Source of the DNA: a virus
IMG/VR virus record: IMGVR_UViG_3300023440_000002
Coordinates: 44,382-108,381 of that record
Length of the DNA stretch: 64,000 nucleotides
Reading direction: 5' to 3' (one strand)
Positions 39,992-49,147 of this stretch are shown in pieces (within the stretch, counting starts at the first letter, position 1; each line of letters starts with the position of its first letter). The notes below the pieces were generated by a model. The model worked only from the letters and a program-made list of their open reading frames with translations, was not told where the DNA came from and made no database searches. The translations under genes and the position numbers were made by a program.

Positions 39992-40813
39992 ATGTCAAAA
40001 AAGTTTTTAACAATACGTAACGGGATTTTACTCACCCCGCAGTCGCCACCTCCAAGTGACCCATCGGAAGGGGATTTCTATTTTGATTCCTCTTTAGGTC
40101 TCCAGATATATCAAAATGGAGCATGGCAAACACCTTCAGGGGCAATAAGTAACAGCGACAGGAACAGTGCTCTGTTAGGCGGCGGAACAATCAAATGGAA
40201 GGAATCTACTACAACTTTAAGTTGGTCTAAAGATGCCTTTTTGCAAGTGCCGGGAACTGCCTCTGCTAGAAACAAAATAACTACAGGGTCTCTTTCCCTT
40301 CCGAATGATGGAGATGTGGCTTACGTTGACGTCAACAGGGAATCTGGAGCTGCCGCAACACTAACACCTGTCGTTATTAATATTTCAGCTTTAGGTATCG
40401 ACAACCCTACCAATGAAAGCCGTTTCGTTATTGCTAGAAATAGCGGCGGCGAAATATATTGGGGATTACAGGACGGACAAAGAATATCTACCGACGGTGG
40501 AGTTTTAATAGAAAAAACACTAACCGACAATACGACGGCCGGATTCGTCTTAGATGAAAACGCCGCAGACAATGACACATTAATTATCAAATACTCACTA
40601 AAAAGAGGTTCCGCTGTAGAGGTTGGACATCTTTACGTTACCAATAATGGAACCATTGCGGGATTAAGCGGATCTAGCAATGAATTGTCCACTGTGGGGG
40701 TTACATTTCAAGCTGTAATTAACGGAATTAACGTAGAATTACAGTACGATACAACAAATACAGGCACCGACGTAGAAATGCGATATATCGTAGAAAAGTG
40801 GGACGCTTCATAA
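39992..40813 (+). CDS. short tail fibre protein, paralogue of the preceding C-terminus
   Basis: 273 residues. The start (PSEGDFYFDSSLGLQIYQNG) has the fibre N-terminal motif. The rest parallels the end of the 711-residue protein (GGGTIKW, GEIYWG, IIKYSLKRG, VEMRYIVEKW). This suggests alternative receptor-binding domains. Confidence 0.6.
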   Translation: MSKKFLTIRNGILLTPQSPPPSDPSEGDFYFDSSLGLQIYQNGAWQTPSGAISNSDRNSALLGGGTIKWKESTTTLSWSKDAFLQVPGTASARNKITTGSLSLPNDGDVAYVDVNRESGAAATLTPVVINISALGIDNPTNESRFVIARNSGGEIYWGLQDGQRISTDGGVLIEKTLTDNTTAGFVLDENAADNDTLIIKYSLKRGSAVEVGHLYVTNNGTIAGLSGSSNELSTVGVTFQAVINGINVELQYDTTNTGTDVEMRYIVEKWDAS

Positions 40814-40857
40814 CCTAATATTATTACTAATAACCTTGATGGATTGGGAAATCAAGA

Positions 40858-42771
40858 ATGTCAAATCAGCATCTAAAAGTTCGAAAAGGTCTAAATCTAA
40901 CACCTCAAAGCGTGGAACCTACAAACCCTGTAGAAGGGGCTATGTATTTTGACGTCGTTGTTGGTTTACGATTAAGAAAAAATGGCGTATGGCAAACAGC
41001 CGGAGGTCAAGGTGAAGTAAAGGTCGCTTTAGTTGATAGGTCGGCAACATCACTCCCTTTGATTGCCGGGGGCATCATAGACGGCGAAGTTATCTTAGAT
41101 GGAGATAAAGTACTTTTCTCCAACTTAAGTATTGATAATAATAGAGTTTATAGAGCTTCTATTTCTGGCGGGGCAATATCATGGTCTGCTCAACCTGATT
41201 TTGCCGGCCAGTTCGACCCAGCTCAAGCTGATGTTGTTCGAGTTATCAAAGGTACGGTTTACTGTAAATCTCAGTTTATATTCCAAGGGTCAGTTTGGCT
41301 TTGGGGTATGATCAATATCGATCAGAAAGAGTTAGGATCTGCGGCTGAAAGTTGGTCATCTGCACATATCGACTCACTTATAGGTAAGACGGTAGCAATC
41401 ACCACCGACTCCACAAATGGCGATGCAGTTATTTCCGGAACAGAAAGTTTAATTATTAGTGCTTCCGGAGGTTTAAATGTAAACAGCGGAGTTACTCAAA
41501 CAAAATCTGTTTTTCAATTAACTCAAGTAACTGATATATCACAGCTGTTTTCTGACGCCAACTTAGGTGGAGATATAGGTCAATCTTTTACTCCTACCCA
41601 AAACGGCAAACTTAAAGAAGTCAAACTTGATTTAGGTATTTCCGGAACAGGCAGTGTTGTTGTTGATATTTACGCTGATGGTTCAGGGGTACCTACAGGT
41701 CCGATTTTACAGACTAGTGCACCAATAGCAGCACCCGTATCTCAAGGGTCATTAACTTCGTTTATTTTCGATGGAACCTTTGATTTAGTTGCAGCGACTA
41801 AATATCATTTTGTTATTAATTTGGTATCACTCTCAGGTAGCGTTTCCGTTAAAGGATCTTTAGGTGGAAACGTTTACACTGGGGGTACTTTCATATTCTC
41901 TACTGATGGAGGGGTGACGTGGAATAATAACGCATTCAGGGATTTACTTTTTGAAGTTGATCTACTTGCTAATTCATCAACCGCAAACCCTAACATTAAA
42001 CTAAATGCCGCAACTTCAGGTAGTGTTGGTTTAGGTACCCCTGCGACGGTTACTGATTATAATTTATTATTACCTGACGCTCAGGGAACCTTAGGGCAAT
42101 TCATGAGTAATGATGGCCTAGGAGGGTTGTCTTGGTCAGATCCAGTAATAGGGTTCAGTTCATGGACCGTGATCAACTCAAACATCACAGCTTCAGTGTT
42201 TAATGACCTAGGGGTAGAAACAAACCTTAATACTGTTGATATTACATTACCAGCAACGCCAATTAATGGAGCTAAAATAAGAGTTATAGATCGATTAGGA
42301 ACATTCTCTACCAACTCTTGCTTTATCAAAACAACCGACGGATCAACAATATCAAACCAAGCTCAACCTTTAGAGATTGATGTTTCGTATATTTGGGCTG
42401 AGTTTCTTTATGATTCGGCGGCCAACAACTGGGTTATTTATGGGCCTTTAGCGGATGACTCTCTCAGTCATTGGGGAACCAAAACCAAAACAAGCGCCAA
42501 TAATGGCGACGTAATATTAGAAAGAGATCAGGCTTTAATTGATTCAACTGGCGGAGTTTTCGGGTTAGTTCTACCACCTATAACTAAAGACGGCATGTCT
42601 GTAAGATTCTTAGATGCCGCGTCGAATAATGATATCAATAATGTAACCATCACACCAGACGGAGCAAATACAATAAATGGAGCAGCTACTTTAGTGCTGA
42701 ACATCAAAAATGGACACGTAGAGTTAGTGTCCTCTGGAACAAACTGGATTGTTCTTGGTTTATATTCATAG
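40858..42771 (+). CDS. tail fibre protein with lectin-like insert
   Basis: 637 residues. The N-terminal motif (PVEGAMYFDVVVGLRLRKNG) is shared with the two preceding fibres. Residues about 225-375 (IGQSFTPTQNGKLKEVKLDLG ... KYHFVINL) look like a jelly-roll carbohydrate-binding module. The C-terminal part has two similar beta domains. It probably recognises surface glycans. Confidence 0.6.
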   Translation: MSNQHLKVRKGLNLTPQSVEPTNPVEGAMYFDVVVGLRLRKNGVWQTAGGQGEVKVALVDRSATSLPLIAGGIIDGEVILDGDKVLFSNLSIDNNRVYRASISGGAISWSAQPDFAGQFDPAQADVVRVIKGTVYCKSQFIFQGSVWLWGMINIDQKELGSAAESWSSAHIDSLIGKTVAITTDSTNGDAVISGTESLIISASGGLNVNSGVTQTKSVFQLTQVTDISQLFSDANLGGDIGQSFTPTQNGKLKEVKLDLGISGTGSVVVDIYADGSGVPTGPILQTSAPIAAPVSQGSLTSFIFDGTFDLVAATKYHFVINLVSLSGSVSVKGSLGGNVYTGGTFIFSTDGGVTWNNNAFRDLLFEVDLLANSSTANPNIKLNAATSGSVGLGTPATVTDYNLLLPDAQGTLGQFMSNDGLGGLSWSDPVIGFSSWTVINSNITASVFNDLGVETNLNTVDITLPATPINGAKIRVIDRLGTFSTNSCFIKTTDGSTISNQAQPLEIDVSYIWAEFLYDSAANNWVIYGPLADDSLSHWGTKTKTSANNGDVILERDQALIDSTGGVFGLVLPPITKDGMSVRFLDAASNNDINNVTITPDGANTINGAATLVLNIKNGHVELVSSGTNWIVLGLYS

Positions 42772-42780
42772 TAGGAACTA

Positions 42781-43404
42781 ATGGCAAAATTAAGTGAAGT
42801 TTACAATTCGTTTTTACCTGTAGGCGCTGTACAGCACTCTATCCTTACGCTTGCTCAGTTTCAGGCAGTTATGGGAACTGATTGGGTGCTAATGAATGGT
42901 GCTAGCATTGTAGGATCTAAACTTGCCGGAATTACGGGGGATACAAATCTACCCGACGCAACAGGACGTTTCCTTAGGAATGCTGGAGGTTCTGCGGCAG
43001 CGCTTAAGGCGGCACAAGGACAAGGGACGGCTAAAAACGGTTTAAGTAATGCGGCATCCTCTGTTAGTGGATCAACCAGTATTAACCACAGCCATGGAAC
43101 AATTCCGTCGAACACTGTTTCTGCTAATCATACCCACTCAGGAGATCGTATTCCTTTTGGTCATACTTCCGTCCCATCCAACTCTAGACTCGGTAGCAGT
43201 ACGAACAACCAAGGTACTTTTGGCACAGGTCAATCAACTGGCACTATTTCAGCTAATCATACCCATACAGTTCCAATTCCACCATACAGTACAGGAAATA
43301 GAGCTTTAGTTTCAGGTAATGCCGCAGCACAAGCAATATCATCAACCGACGGCGAAACAAGACCGGTAAATATAACAATCAATATTTTTATAAAAATAAA
43401 TTAA
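42781..43404 (+). CDS. tail collar protein
   Basis: 207 residues with the collar signature VGAVQHSILTLAQFQAVMG, WVLMNGASI, LPDATGRFLRNAGG, His-x-His pairs (SHGTIPSN, NHTHSGD, NHTHTVP) and end ETRPVNITINIFIKIN. A paralogue at 43971 shares the whole plan. Confidence 0.75.
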   Translation: MAKLSEVYNSFLPVGAVQHSILTLAQFQAVMGTDWVLMNGASIVGSKLAGITGDTNLPDATGRFLRNAGGSAAALKAAQGQGTAKNGLSNAASSVSGSTSINHSHGTIPSNTVSANHTHSGDRIPFGHTSVPSNSRLGSSTNNQGTFGTGQSTGTISANHTHTVPIPPYSTGNRALVSGNAAAQAISSTDGETRPVNITINIFIKIN

Positions 43405-43416
43405 AAAGGAACAATC

Positions 43417-43959
43417 ATGGGTTTTGCTAATTTTTTAATAAATGGATCTTACACTAGCATCGAAAGGGTTGTGTATAGTAAAAATACAAAAAGTATATCT
43501 TTTAGTTTAGTTACGTACGCAGACAACACTAAAACAGCGCTAATTAAGGAAGATGCCTATACGTTTGAAAAAATGGAAGAATTTTTCTATGATGGGGAAG
43601 TTGTTAATGAAACTGACGTAGACATCCTACCTGACGGAGAATACCTATCTTTAACTGGAGGTGTTGGTTATTCTGGGTCTCCTCAAATATTTAAAAAAGG
43701 TGACCAGTTCCAACTTAAGCAGCAACCCTGCACTTACGGAACCGTTTATATTTCTAAGATAGATAATTCTAGAAAGATACTAGACGAAACAAACAAAATA
43801 TGGACGGAAGCGGACGAGAGAAATTCATTTTCACTTGGGGTTTTTAATAAATATTTTAGTTTATCAGATATGAACGGCCAAGGTCAAGATATTTACAGGC
43901 AAATATATTTATTTCTGAAAACACTGCCAGAGTTCGGCAATACGATCGACATATACTAA
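43417..43959 (+). CDS. collar-partner protein, copy 1
   Basis: 180 residues, starting FANFLINGSYTSIERVVYS. It is homologous to the genes at 44742 and 45303 (start ANYITTGTYSTVEFV / ADYIGTGTYSMVDHI, end QIYxxLKT). It always follows a collar gene, so it may be its chaperone or fibre partner. AAAAAGGAAC precedes the ATG. Confidence 0.6.
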   Translation: MGFANFLINGSYTSIERVVYSKNTKSISFSLVTYADNTKTALIKEDAYTFEKMEEFFYDGEVVNETDVDILPDGEYLSLTGGVGYSGSPQIFKKGDQFQLKQQPCTYGTVYISKIDNSRKILDETNKIWTEADERNSFSLGVFNKYFSLSDMNGQGQDIYRQIYLFLKTLPEFGNTIDIY

Positions 43960-43970
43960 CAGGTTTACTT

Positions 43971-44732
43971 ATGACTAAATGGAGCGACATATTTGTAAAG
44001 ACGGTACCTACAAGGGCCTATAACCCTCCAGTTGGTACTGTAGTGCAGTCCATACTGTCTCTAGCTCAATTCCAAGCTGAAATGGGAGACTTAAGCTGGG
44101 TATTGATGGATGGGTCTAATATCGCAGGATCTACATTATCTGGACTAACAGGAAATGTATTACTACCTGATGCTACAGGTAGATTCCTAAGAACAGCTGG
44201 GGGTGATGCTGCGGCCCTTGGTACAATTCAACCTCAAGCCACTGCGGTGAATGGACTAACTAACGAGCCCAGTGCTGTAACAGGAACAACTAGTATAAAT
44301 CACACCCATAGCCCTGTTACATCAGATCCAATCTCAGCTAACCACACCCACACAGCAACCCACAACCATCCAGCTCAAGGATCTACAGGGGTTTCAGCGA
44401 ATCACGTACACAATATTAGTGGTGGAAACTGGATGTTTCGCATTTCATTTACCACTTACGTCCAAACTGGAGGTACCGGATGGGATTTCAACACAGCAAC
44501 CCCAACAATGGGCGGTGTTACCTCTGATCACGGACACACAACTGACCTTCCTAATTTAGGAGTAACGACAGGTACAGTTTCATCTAATCATACACATCTC
44601 GTATCTATTCCGGCATTAAGTACGGCGGGAGTGGCTTTGTCTGGCGGATCAGCAGCCGCTCAAAACCAGACAGGTGACACAGAAACAAGACCAACAAACG
44701 TAACAGTTAATACGTTTATTAAAATTAATTAA
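43971..44732 (+). CDS. tail collar protein, second copy
   Basis: 253 residues, the same layout as the gene at 42781, with a longer His-x-His rich middle (NHTHSPVTS, NHTHTATHNHPAQ, ANHVHNISG). It ends ETRPTNVTVNTFIKIN. Confidence 0.75.
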   Translation: MTKWSDIFVKTVPTRAYNPPVGTVVQSILSLAQFQAEMGDLSWVLMDGSNIAGSTLSGLTGNVLLPDATGRFLRTAGGDAAALGTIQPQATAVNGLTNEPSAVTGTTSINHTHSPVTSDPISANHTHTATHNHPAQGSTGVSANHVHNISGGNWMFRISFTTYVQTGGTGWDFNTATPTMGGVTSDHGHTTDLPNLGVTTGTVSSNHTHLVSIPALSTAGVALSGGSAAAQNQTGDTETRPTNVTVNTFIKIN

Positions 44733-44741
44733 GAGGTTGAT

Positions 44742-45290
44742 ATGGCAATAGCTAACTACATAACAACAGGAACATACTCTACCGTAGAATTCGTTAATTT
44801 TTCGTCTGAATCTCAAACTTTGGCTTTTTTGTTAGTTGTTTACTCTGACAGCAGCAAAACAGACAAAATAGCCGAAAAAACTTTCGACTTTATGATGAAA
44901 GAAAAAAAAGAATCCCTGTTAGGAGTTGAGCAAACAACTCCACCGCAAAACCCTACCCCTGGAGATAAATATATCATAGCTTCAACAGGAGCTATTGGTG
45001 AGTGGGCCGATTACCCAAATAAAATAGCTACATGGAGGGAACACAGTGGAGGGTGTTGGACCTACGAACAACCTAGCGTCGGGACTATATATTACGACGA
45101 AATTACAACATCTTACGTAAAAATAACACAAAACGGATACATTACAAGGAATAACCTTCCAGACTCTAGGGTTTGGGAGTTGTTTTTTAATAAAAACGCA
45201 ATTTTTAACACCCCGGGGAATAATTTGCATACCCAAATCTACAAACTGTTAAAAACCCAAAAAGGGTTTGAACTTACAGTTGACACATAG
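44742..45290 (+). CDS. collar-partner protein, copy 2
   Basis: 182 residues. It contains the segment PTPGDKYIIASTGAIGEWAD, which is close to the next gene's NTGDRYIVASTGATGEWAD. AAGAGG precedes the ATG. Confidence 0.6.
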   Translation: MAIANYITTGTYSTVEFVNFSSESQTLAFLLVVYSDSSKTDKIAEKTFDFMMKEKKESLLGVEQTTPPQNPTPGDKYIIASTGAIGEWADYPNKIATWREHSGGCWTYEQPSVGTIYYDEITTSYVKITQNGYITRNNLPDSRVWELFFNKNAIFNTPGNNLHTQIYKLLKTQKGFELTVDT

Positions 45291-45302
45291 AGAGGAAGTA
45301 CG

Positions 45303-45860
45303 ATGGCATTGGCTGACTATATAGGAACAGGAACATATTCTATGGTGGATCACATAGGGTTTAATGAAAAAATCAAACACGTTAAATTTCAACTAAATGT
45401 CTTTGCGGATAACACCAAAGAGGATAAGATAGCCGAAAAGTTTTTTGATTTCGTTATGGATACACCAAAAGAATCTGTAATTAATATTGAACAAACCACC
45501 CCTCCGATAACGCCAAATACAGGAGATAGATATATCGTAGCTTCAACAGGAGCTACTGGTGAGTGGGCTGACTATCCAGGCCAGTTAATGACGTGGGATT
45601 TTGATGGTTCGGGTGAGTGGATGAGCATGAAATTGCAAAAAGACTTAGTTTTGTTTAACGAAACATCAAACTCCTACATAAAAGTGATAGATGATAGTGG
45701 TACTTACACACCTTACATAGAGAATGAATGCTCTAGAATCTGGGATTCTTATTTCACTAAAACATTAGTTTTTAACACTCCAGGTAATAACTTGCACACT
45801 CAAATCTACAAGCTACTAAAAACCCAAAAAGGGTTTGAATTTACATCTGATGTTTTTTGA
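45303..45860 (+). CDS. collar-partner protein, copy 3
   Basis: 185 residues, very similar to copy 2 at both ends (FNTPGNNLHTQIYKLLKTQK is identical). Last gene of the + strand tail block. AGAGAGGAAG precedes the ATG. Its 3' end overlaps a convergent gene by 20 nt. Confidence 0.6.
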   Translation: MALADYIGTGTYSMVDHIGFNEKIKHVKFQLNVFADNTKEDKIAEKFFDFVMDTPKESVINIEQTTPPITPNTGDRYIVASTGATGEWADYPGQLMTWDFDGSGEWMSMKLQKDLVLFNETSNSYIKVIDDSGTYTPYIENECSRIWDSYFTKTLVFNTPGNNLHTQIYKLLKTQKGFEFTSDVF

Positions 45861-46059
45861 TCGGTGTGTTTTTTGAGTTTATTTTATGAAACTCAGAATC
45901 TAATTTGAATGTGTACTTAGACCATTTAGGGATAGAAATCATTGATAGATCAACGAAAAACAAATCCATTCTATCTAGTTTTGGGTCTAATCTGTGACCT
46001 GTTATTTTACTTTTCTTCCAAAAAAACACTTTCTTGTATTTAATAGTGTACTCGTCCAT
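45841..46059 (-). CDS. small basic protein, paralogue of 37587-37823
   Basis: 72 residues, beginning MDEYTIKYKKVFFWKKSKIT. It matches the + strand gene at 37587 in its first half and in a central Met-Asp segment. A promoter-like TGCTATAAT box lies upstream on the - strand. Confidence 0.55.
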   Translation of the reverse strand: MDEYTIKYKKVFFWKKSKITGHRLDPKLDRMDLFFVDLSMISIPKWSKYTFKLDSEFHKINSKNTPIKKHQM

Positions 46060-46088
46060 AATTTACCCCCTAATAAGTCTACCTTACT

Positions 46089-46097
46089 ATTATAGCA
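46089..46097 (-). promoter_or_regulatory. extended -10 promoter
   Basis: On the - strand TGCTATAAT, an extended -10 of the host sigma-70 type, about 30 bp before the gene at 46059. The same nonamer recurs at 52441, 58615 and 62214. Confidence 0.55.
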
Positions 46098-46136
46098 CAA
46101 AAAACCTAATGTTTAACAACAAAAAGGGAACGAACT

Positions 46137-46901
46137 GTGAATATTTTTAAAATAATAATGAGCTTCTTCAAAAAGAAAAATAAACAAAAAACACTAGAAA
46201 GAAAAGTGCAGGAAAGGCGCATACTTGAACCACCAAAGCCGATTAATTCGGCACATCACGAACCAGAAATAAAAAACCAACCAAAAAGACAAGAAGATAT
46301 TTCTTGGGTTTACCCTAACAATCACAAGTACGTAGTTGACCCTGATGGTGGAAAGAAGTTACTTAAAACAAAAGGAAATAAGCCGATAGGTGTAGTTATT
46401 CATCACACAGCAACCTATAACTTAAAATCAACTGTTAACTACTTTAAAAGAAACGCCGTTGATGTTCAGTTTGTCTTAGGTCACGACGGAAAAATAGTGC
46501 AAATGGTGCAATGCAACAGAAATGCGGCACATGCCGGAAAATCAGAATGGAATGGAAAGAAATGGTTGAATAATTATTATGTAGGTATCGAAGTGATAAA
46601 TATCGGATGGCTAAACAAAAAAGGCGACAAATACATAGATGGGTACAAGAGGGAATGGAAAGGTGCTGTCAGGGAACGTAAAGCAGAAGGTTACAGGTAT
46701 TGGGAGCCATTCACAAAAAACCAAGAGAAGGCACTTAAAGAGCTTTGTGTGTGGTTAGTTAAGGAGTACGACATACCAATAGAAAACATAGCAGCTCACT
46801 ATGAAGTGTCGCCAGGTCGCAAAAACGACCCGGCCGGAGGATTATCTATATCGATGGATCAATTCCGAAGTCTGGTACAGAGGTCGGTATCTCAGAACTA
46901 A
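46137..46901 (+). CDS. N-acetylmuramoyl-L-alanine amidase (endolysin)
   Basis: 254 residues. The Amidase_2/AmpD-type zinc sites are visible: GVVIHHTAT (about residues 88-96), NAAHAG, YVGIEVIN, and HYEVSPGRKNDPAG (zinc His and catalytic Lys region). The N-terminal 60 residues are basic and Pro-rich with a hydrophobic start, perhaps membrane-tethering. It cleaves the peptidoglycan amide bond at lysis. GTG start after AAAAGGGAAC. Confidence 0.85.
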   Translation: MNIFKIIMSFFKKKNKQKTLERKVQERRILEPPKPINSAHHEPEIKNQPKRQEDISWVYPNNHKYVVDPDGGKKLLKTKGNKPIGVVIHHTATYNLKSTVNYFKRNAVDVQFVLGHDGKIVQMVQCNRNAAHAGKSEWNGKKWLNNYYVGIEVINIGWLNKKGDKYIDGYKREWKGAVRERKAEGYRYWEPFTKNQEKALKELCVWLVKEYDIPIENIAAHYEVSPGRKNDPAGGLSISMDQFRSLVQRSVSQN

Positions 46902-47100
46902 TTCTATCAACAGACCTGTCGAGATCTTGCATTGCGGCCTTCAGTTCCTTGAAACTAACCTTGACTTTCATGTAGTCCATCAAGGTTAATGTCGGATCTC
47001 TCTCGTTCAGGTTTTTATTTAAAACATAAAGTTCGGTGTTTAATCTAGATGTTATCTCAAACACCGAGCCGAACTCAGAAATAAGACTTAACATTGGCAT
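46846..47100 (-). CDS. small coiled-coil protein antisense to the endolysin end
   Basis: 84 residues, helical. Its start is coupled to the dNMP kinase stop (TAATG). Its last 56 nt overlap the endolysin gene on the other strand. No membrane segment, so probably not a holin. Confidence 0.45.
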   Translation of the reverse strand: MPMLSLISEFGSVFEITSRLNTELYVLNKNLNERDPTLTLMDYMKVKVSFKELKAAMQDLDRSVDRISSEIPTSVPDFGIDPSI

Positions 47101-47819
47101 TAAAGCCTACTCCTTTCCATAAGATAAACAAATTCTTCAACTTCATTATTAAAGGCTGACAATGTTCCTTTATTATCAACTTGGAAATCCATAGAATAGT
47201 CATCTAAATCTCTTTCTGATGGGTCAGAGCTTGGGGATTTTGAAAACCTGTTTATTCTACAAGTAACTAAGTTTTCGCCGAAAGCGTAACTTAATTGTCC
47301 AACCTCGCTTTGATATCGCATATCAGTTATTACAAATTTAGCTAAAGGGTCTTCTTTTGTTTTTTTATCTATCTGAGAAACAACCTGTTCCACCCAATAC
47401 TCCGAAGATACAGATCTTTTCACTGACCCTTCCAAGATACACAAAGCTCTAGGTGTCCAAAAAACTGGAGCATAACGAACAAACACCCCCTTATTGTCTA
47501 AAATTAACCCTCTTGTTCCGTCGTCAGTGTTTTCTATTTTGGTTGGAATCTCGCCCGAACTAGACCTAAACTCCTTAATCATAAAATTATGAAGCATTAA
47601 AGTGAAGTTGTCCTCACTCTCAACAGGGAACTGAAAAAGAGGGGCCTCTTTAGTTTCTGGTGTATGGCAAACACTAACTGGAATCCCGTACTGTTTCGCC
47701 ACCATCTCTTTTAGCACATCAGCAAAAGAAAATCTGATGTATTTATGGTCTTTGATGAGCGTTTCGGCTAAGGTGTCTTTTCCAGACCCTTTCCATCCAG
47801 ATAAAGCAAGAACTATCAT
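47100..47819 (-). CDS. deoxynucleoside monophosphate kinase
   Basis: 239 residues. P-loop GWKGSGKDTLAE at the start, then SFADVLKEM, TPRALCILEGS (substrate-binding region), ITDMRYQSEV and a lid segment SDPSERDLDD, in the order seen in T4 gp1-type dNMP kinases. It converts dNMPs to dNDPs for DNA synthesis. It overlaps the protease gene by four nt. Confidence 0.8.
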   Translation of the reverse strand: MIVLALSGWKGSGKDTLAETLIKDHKYIRFSFADVLKEMVAKQYGIPVSVCHTPETKEAPLFQFPVESEDNFTLMLHNFMIKEFRSSSGEIPTKIENTDDGTRGLILDNKGVFVRYAPVFWTPRALCILEGSVKRSVSSEYWVEQVVSQIDKKTKEDPLAKFVITDMRYQSEVGQLSYAFGENLVTCRINRFSKSPSSDPSERDLDDYSMDFQVDNKGTLSAFNNEVEEFVYLMERSRL

Positions 47820-48562
47820 TCAACATCTCCTTCAATAAAGTTTATTATGTCATTAGAGGTAACAGCTGTGCCCCAACCTCTTTTATCCATAGACTTAATT
47901 ACACCAACTACATCGCCCATAATATTAAAAACAGGACTTCCTGAGTTGCCTAGTCGTATATCTATGTCAGTTTTTATCGTGTCGTAAAAAAAACTGCACG
48001 AACCATCACTATAAACAGCCGACAATTTTTCTTTTTTGCATTCACCTGTAGATGTGTCGTAATGGGTTGTGCCCCATCCTCCATTCACACCTATAAGGTA
48101 CCCTTTACTTAACTTAAGTCCGTAACCTAATGGGTAACCTAAGACGTATAAAGGGGCCCTATAAAAGACTTCTACAGATCTAGATAAAGTAACCGGATTT
48201 GCACCTTCAACTGAACTAAGAAGGCATAAATCTCTTGTTTTATGCATTTTAATAATACGAATGTTCTGTTTTTTTATGTTAATTGTTAAGGCGGAAATAT
48301 CCTTATTTTTTGAGCAAAAGTGATAGTTAGTTAATATGAAGCTTTCACCTTTAGAGTTTTCAACAAAAAAACCTGTCGCATTACGTTCTGGCGAATCTAG
48401 GTATACCACCTTTTTTATATTATTGTTAATTAGCAATGACTCTTGTATAGGAGCAGATAGCAACCCAACAGAAACCAACAAGAAGAGAAGAACTAATACA
48501 TTCACAACACGAACAGTAAAAAGCATCAAATTGCGATATAAAAAATCTAAAAACTTAAACAT
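47816..48562 (-). CDS. membrane-anchored trypsin-like serine protease
   Basis: 248 residues. One hydrophobic helix at about 12-37 would place the rest in the periplasm. The chymotrypsin-fold triad is visible: His81 in LTNYHFC, Asp111 in TRDLCLL, Ser207 in GNSGSP, the last two with DegP-like surroundings. No PDZ domain. A phage protease outside the head-maturation type is uncommon. Possibly acts on host envelope proteins. Confidence 0.75.
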   Translation of the reverse strand: MFKFLDFLYRNLMLFTVRVVNVLVLLFLLVSVGLLSAPIQESLLINNNIKKVVYLDSPERNATGFFVENSKGESFILTNYHFCSKNKDISALTINIKKQNIRIIKMHKTRDLCLLSSVEGANPVTLSRSVEVFYRAPLYVLGYPLGYGLKLSKGYLIGVNGGWGTTHYDTSTGECKKEKLSAVYSDGSCSFFYDTIKTDIDIRLGNSGSPVFNIMGDVVGVIKSMDKRGWGTAVTSNDIINFIEGDVE

Positions 48563-48571
48563 AATTAACTC

Positions 48572-49135
48572 CTAAAAAGTAAAACCGACGCTAACTCCGA
48601 ATTCGCCGGAAGATATGCCATACCCTCCGACCGACACGGGCCCTAAAAATTGATAAGTTGCATGAACCCCATAGGTTAGCTGGTATTTGCCCGTAAAATC
48701 AAAAGGGTCTTTAGATTGAGTTAAAGCTGAGGTTCCGACCAACACAGAAACTTGCACTTTTTTCGTGTTGTATTTAGTTGTTTTTTCGACTTCCTTAATA
48801 GTGGTCTTTTCTTTTACATTAGATAGATCTGTAGCTTCTTTTTCTGTGGAGTCTGCAAAAGTAACATCCTCCTCTGACTCTATCTTCTCTTCCACTATAG
48901 TTCCGTCAGGTTTTGTTATTTTCTTGGTAATCACATGCTTCTTTTTTGCTGTTTTTTTGATTTCCTGTTTAATGAAAACCTTTTTCTCTACGGTAACTAT
49001 TCGTTCAACTTCGATGTTTTTGGTTTTAATTACCACCTTTTCTGGTGTGGCATACCTACCAAAACCTACACCTATAATTAAAGACAGAACAACCGCAATA
49101 ATCATAGATCGATTCTTTTTTAGTATTTCTTTCAT
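48572..49135 (-). CDS. membrane-anchored charged protein
   Basis: 187 residues. N-terminal transmembrane helix (about 10-27), then Lys/Glu-rich coiled coil (30-120), then a glycine- and aromatic-rich end (YQFLGPVSVGGYGISSG ... GVSVGFTF) like a beta hairpin. The layout recalls i-spanins, but that assignment is a guess. Confidence 0.55.
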   Translation of the reverse strand: MKEILKKNRSMIIAVVLSLIIGVGFGRYATPEKVVIKTKNIEVERIVTVEKKVFIKQEIKKTAKKKHVITKKITKPDGTIVEEKIESEEDVTFADSTEKEATDLSNVKEKTTIKEVEKTTKYNTKKVQVSVLVGTSALTQSKDPFDFTGKYQLTYGVHATYQFLGPVSVGGYGISSGEFGVSVGFTF

Positions 49136-49147
49136 AGTTAAACCTTT

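Noticed and set aside
45880-45905. Hairpin GAGTTT-N8-AAACTC as terminator between convergent genes
   Set aside because: The stem is AT-rich and no T-run follows on either strand in the right position.
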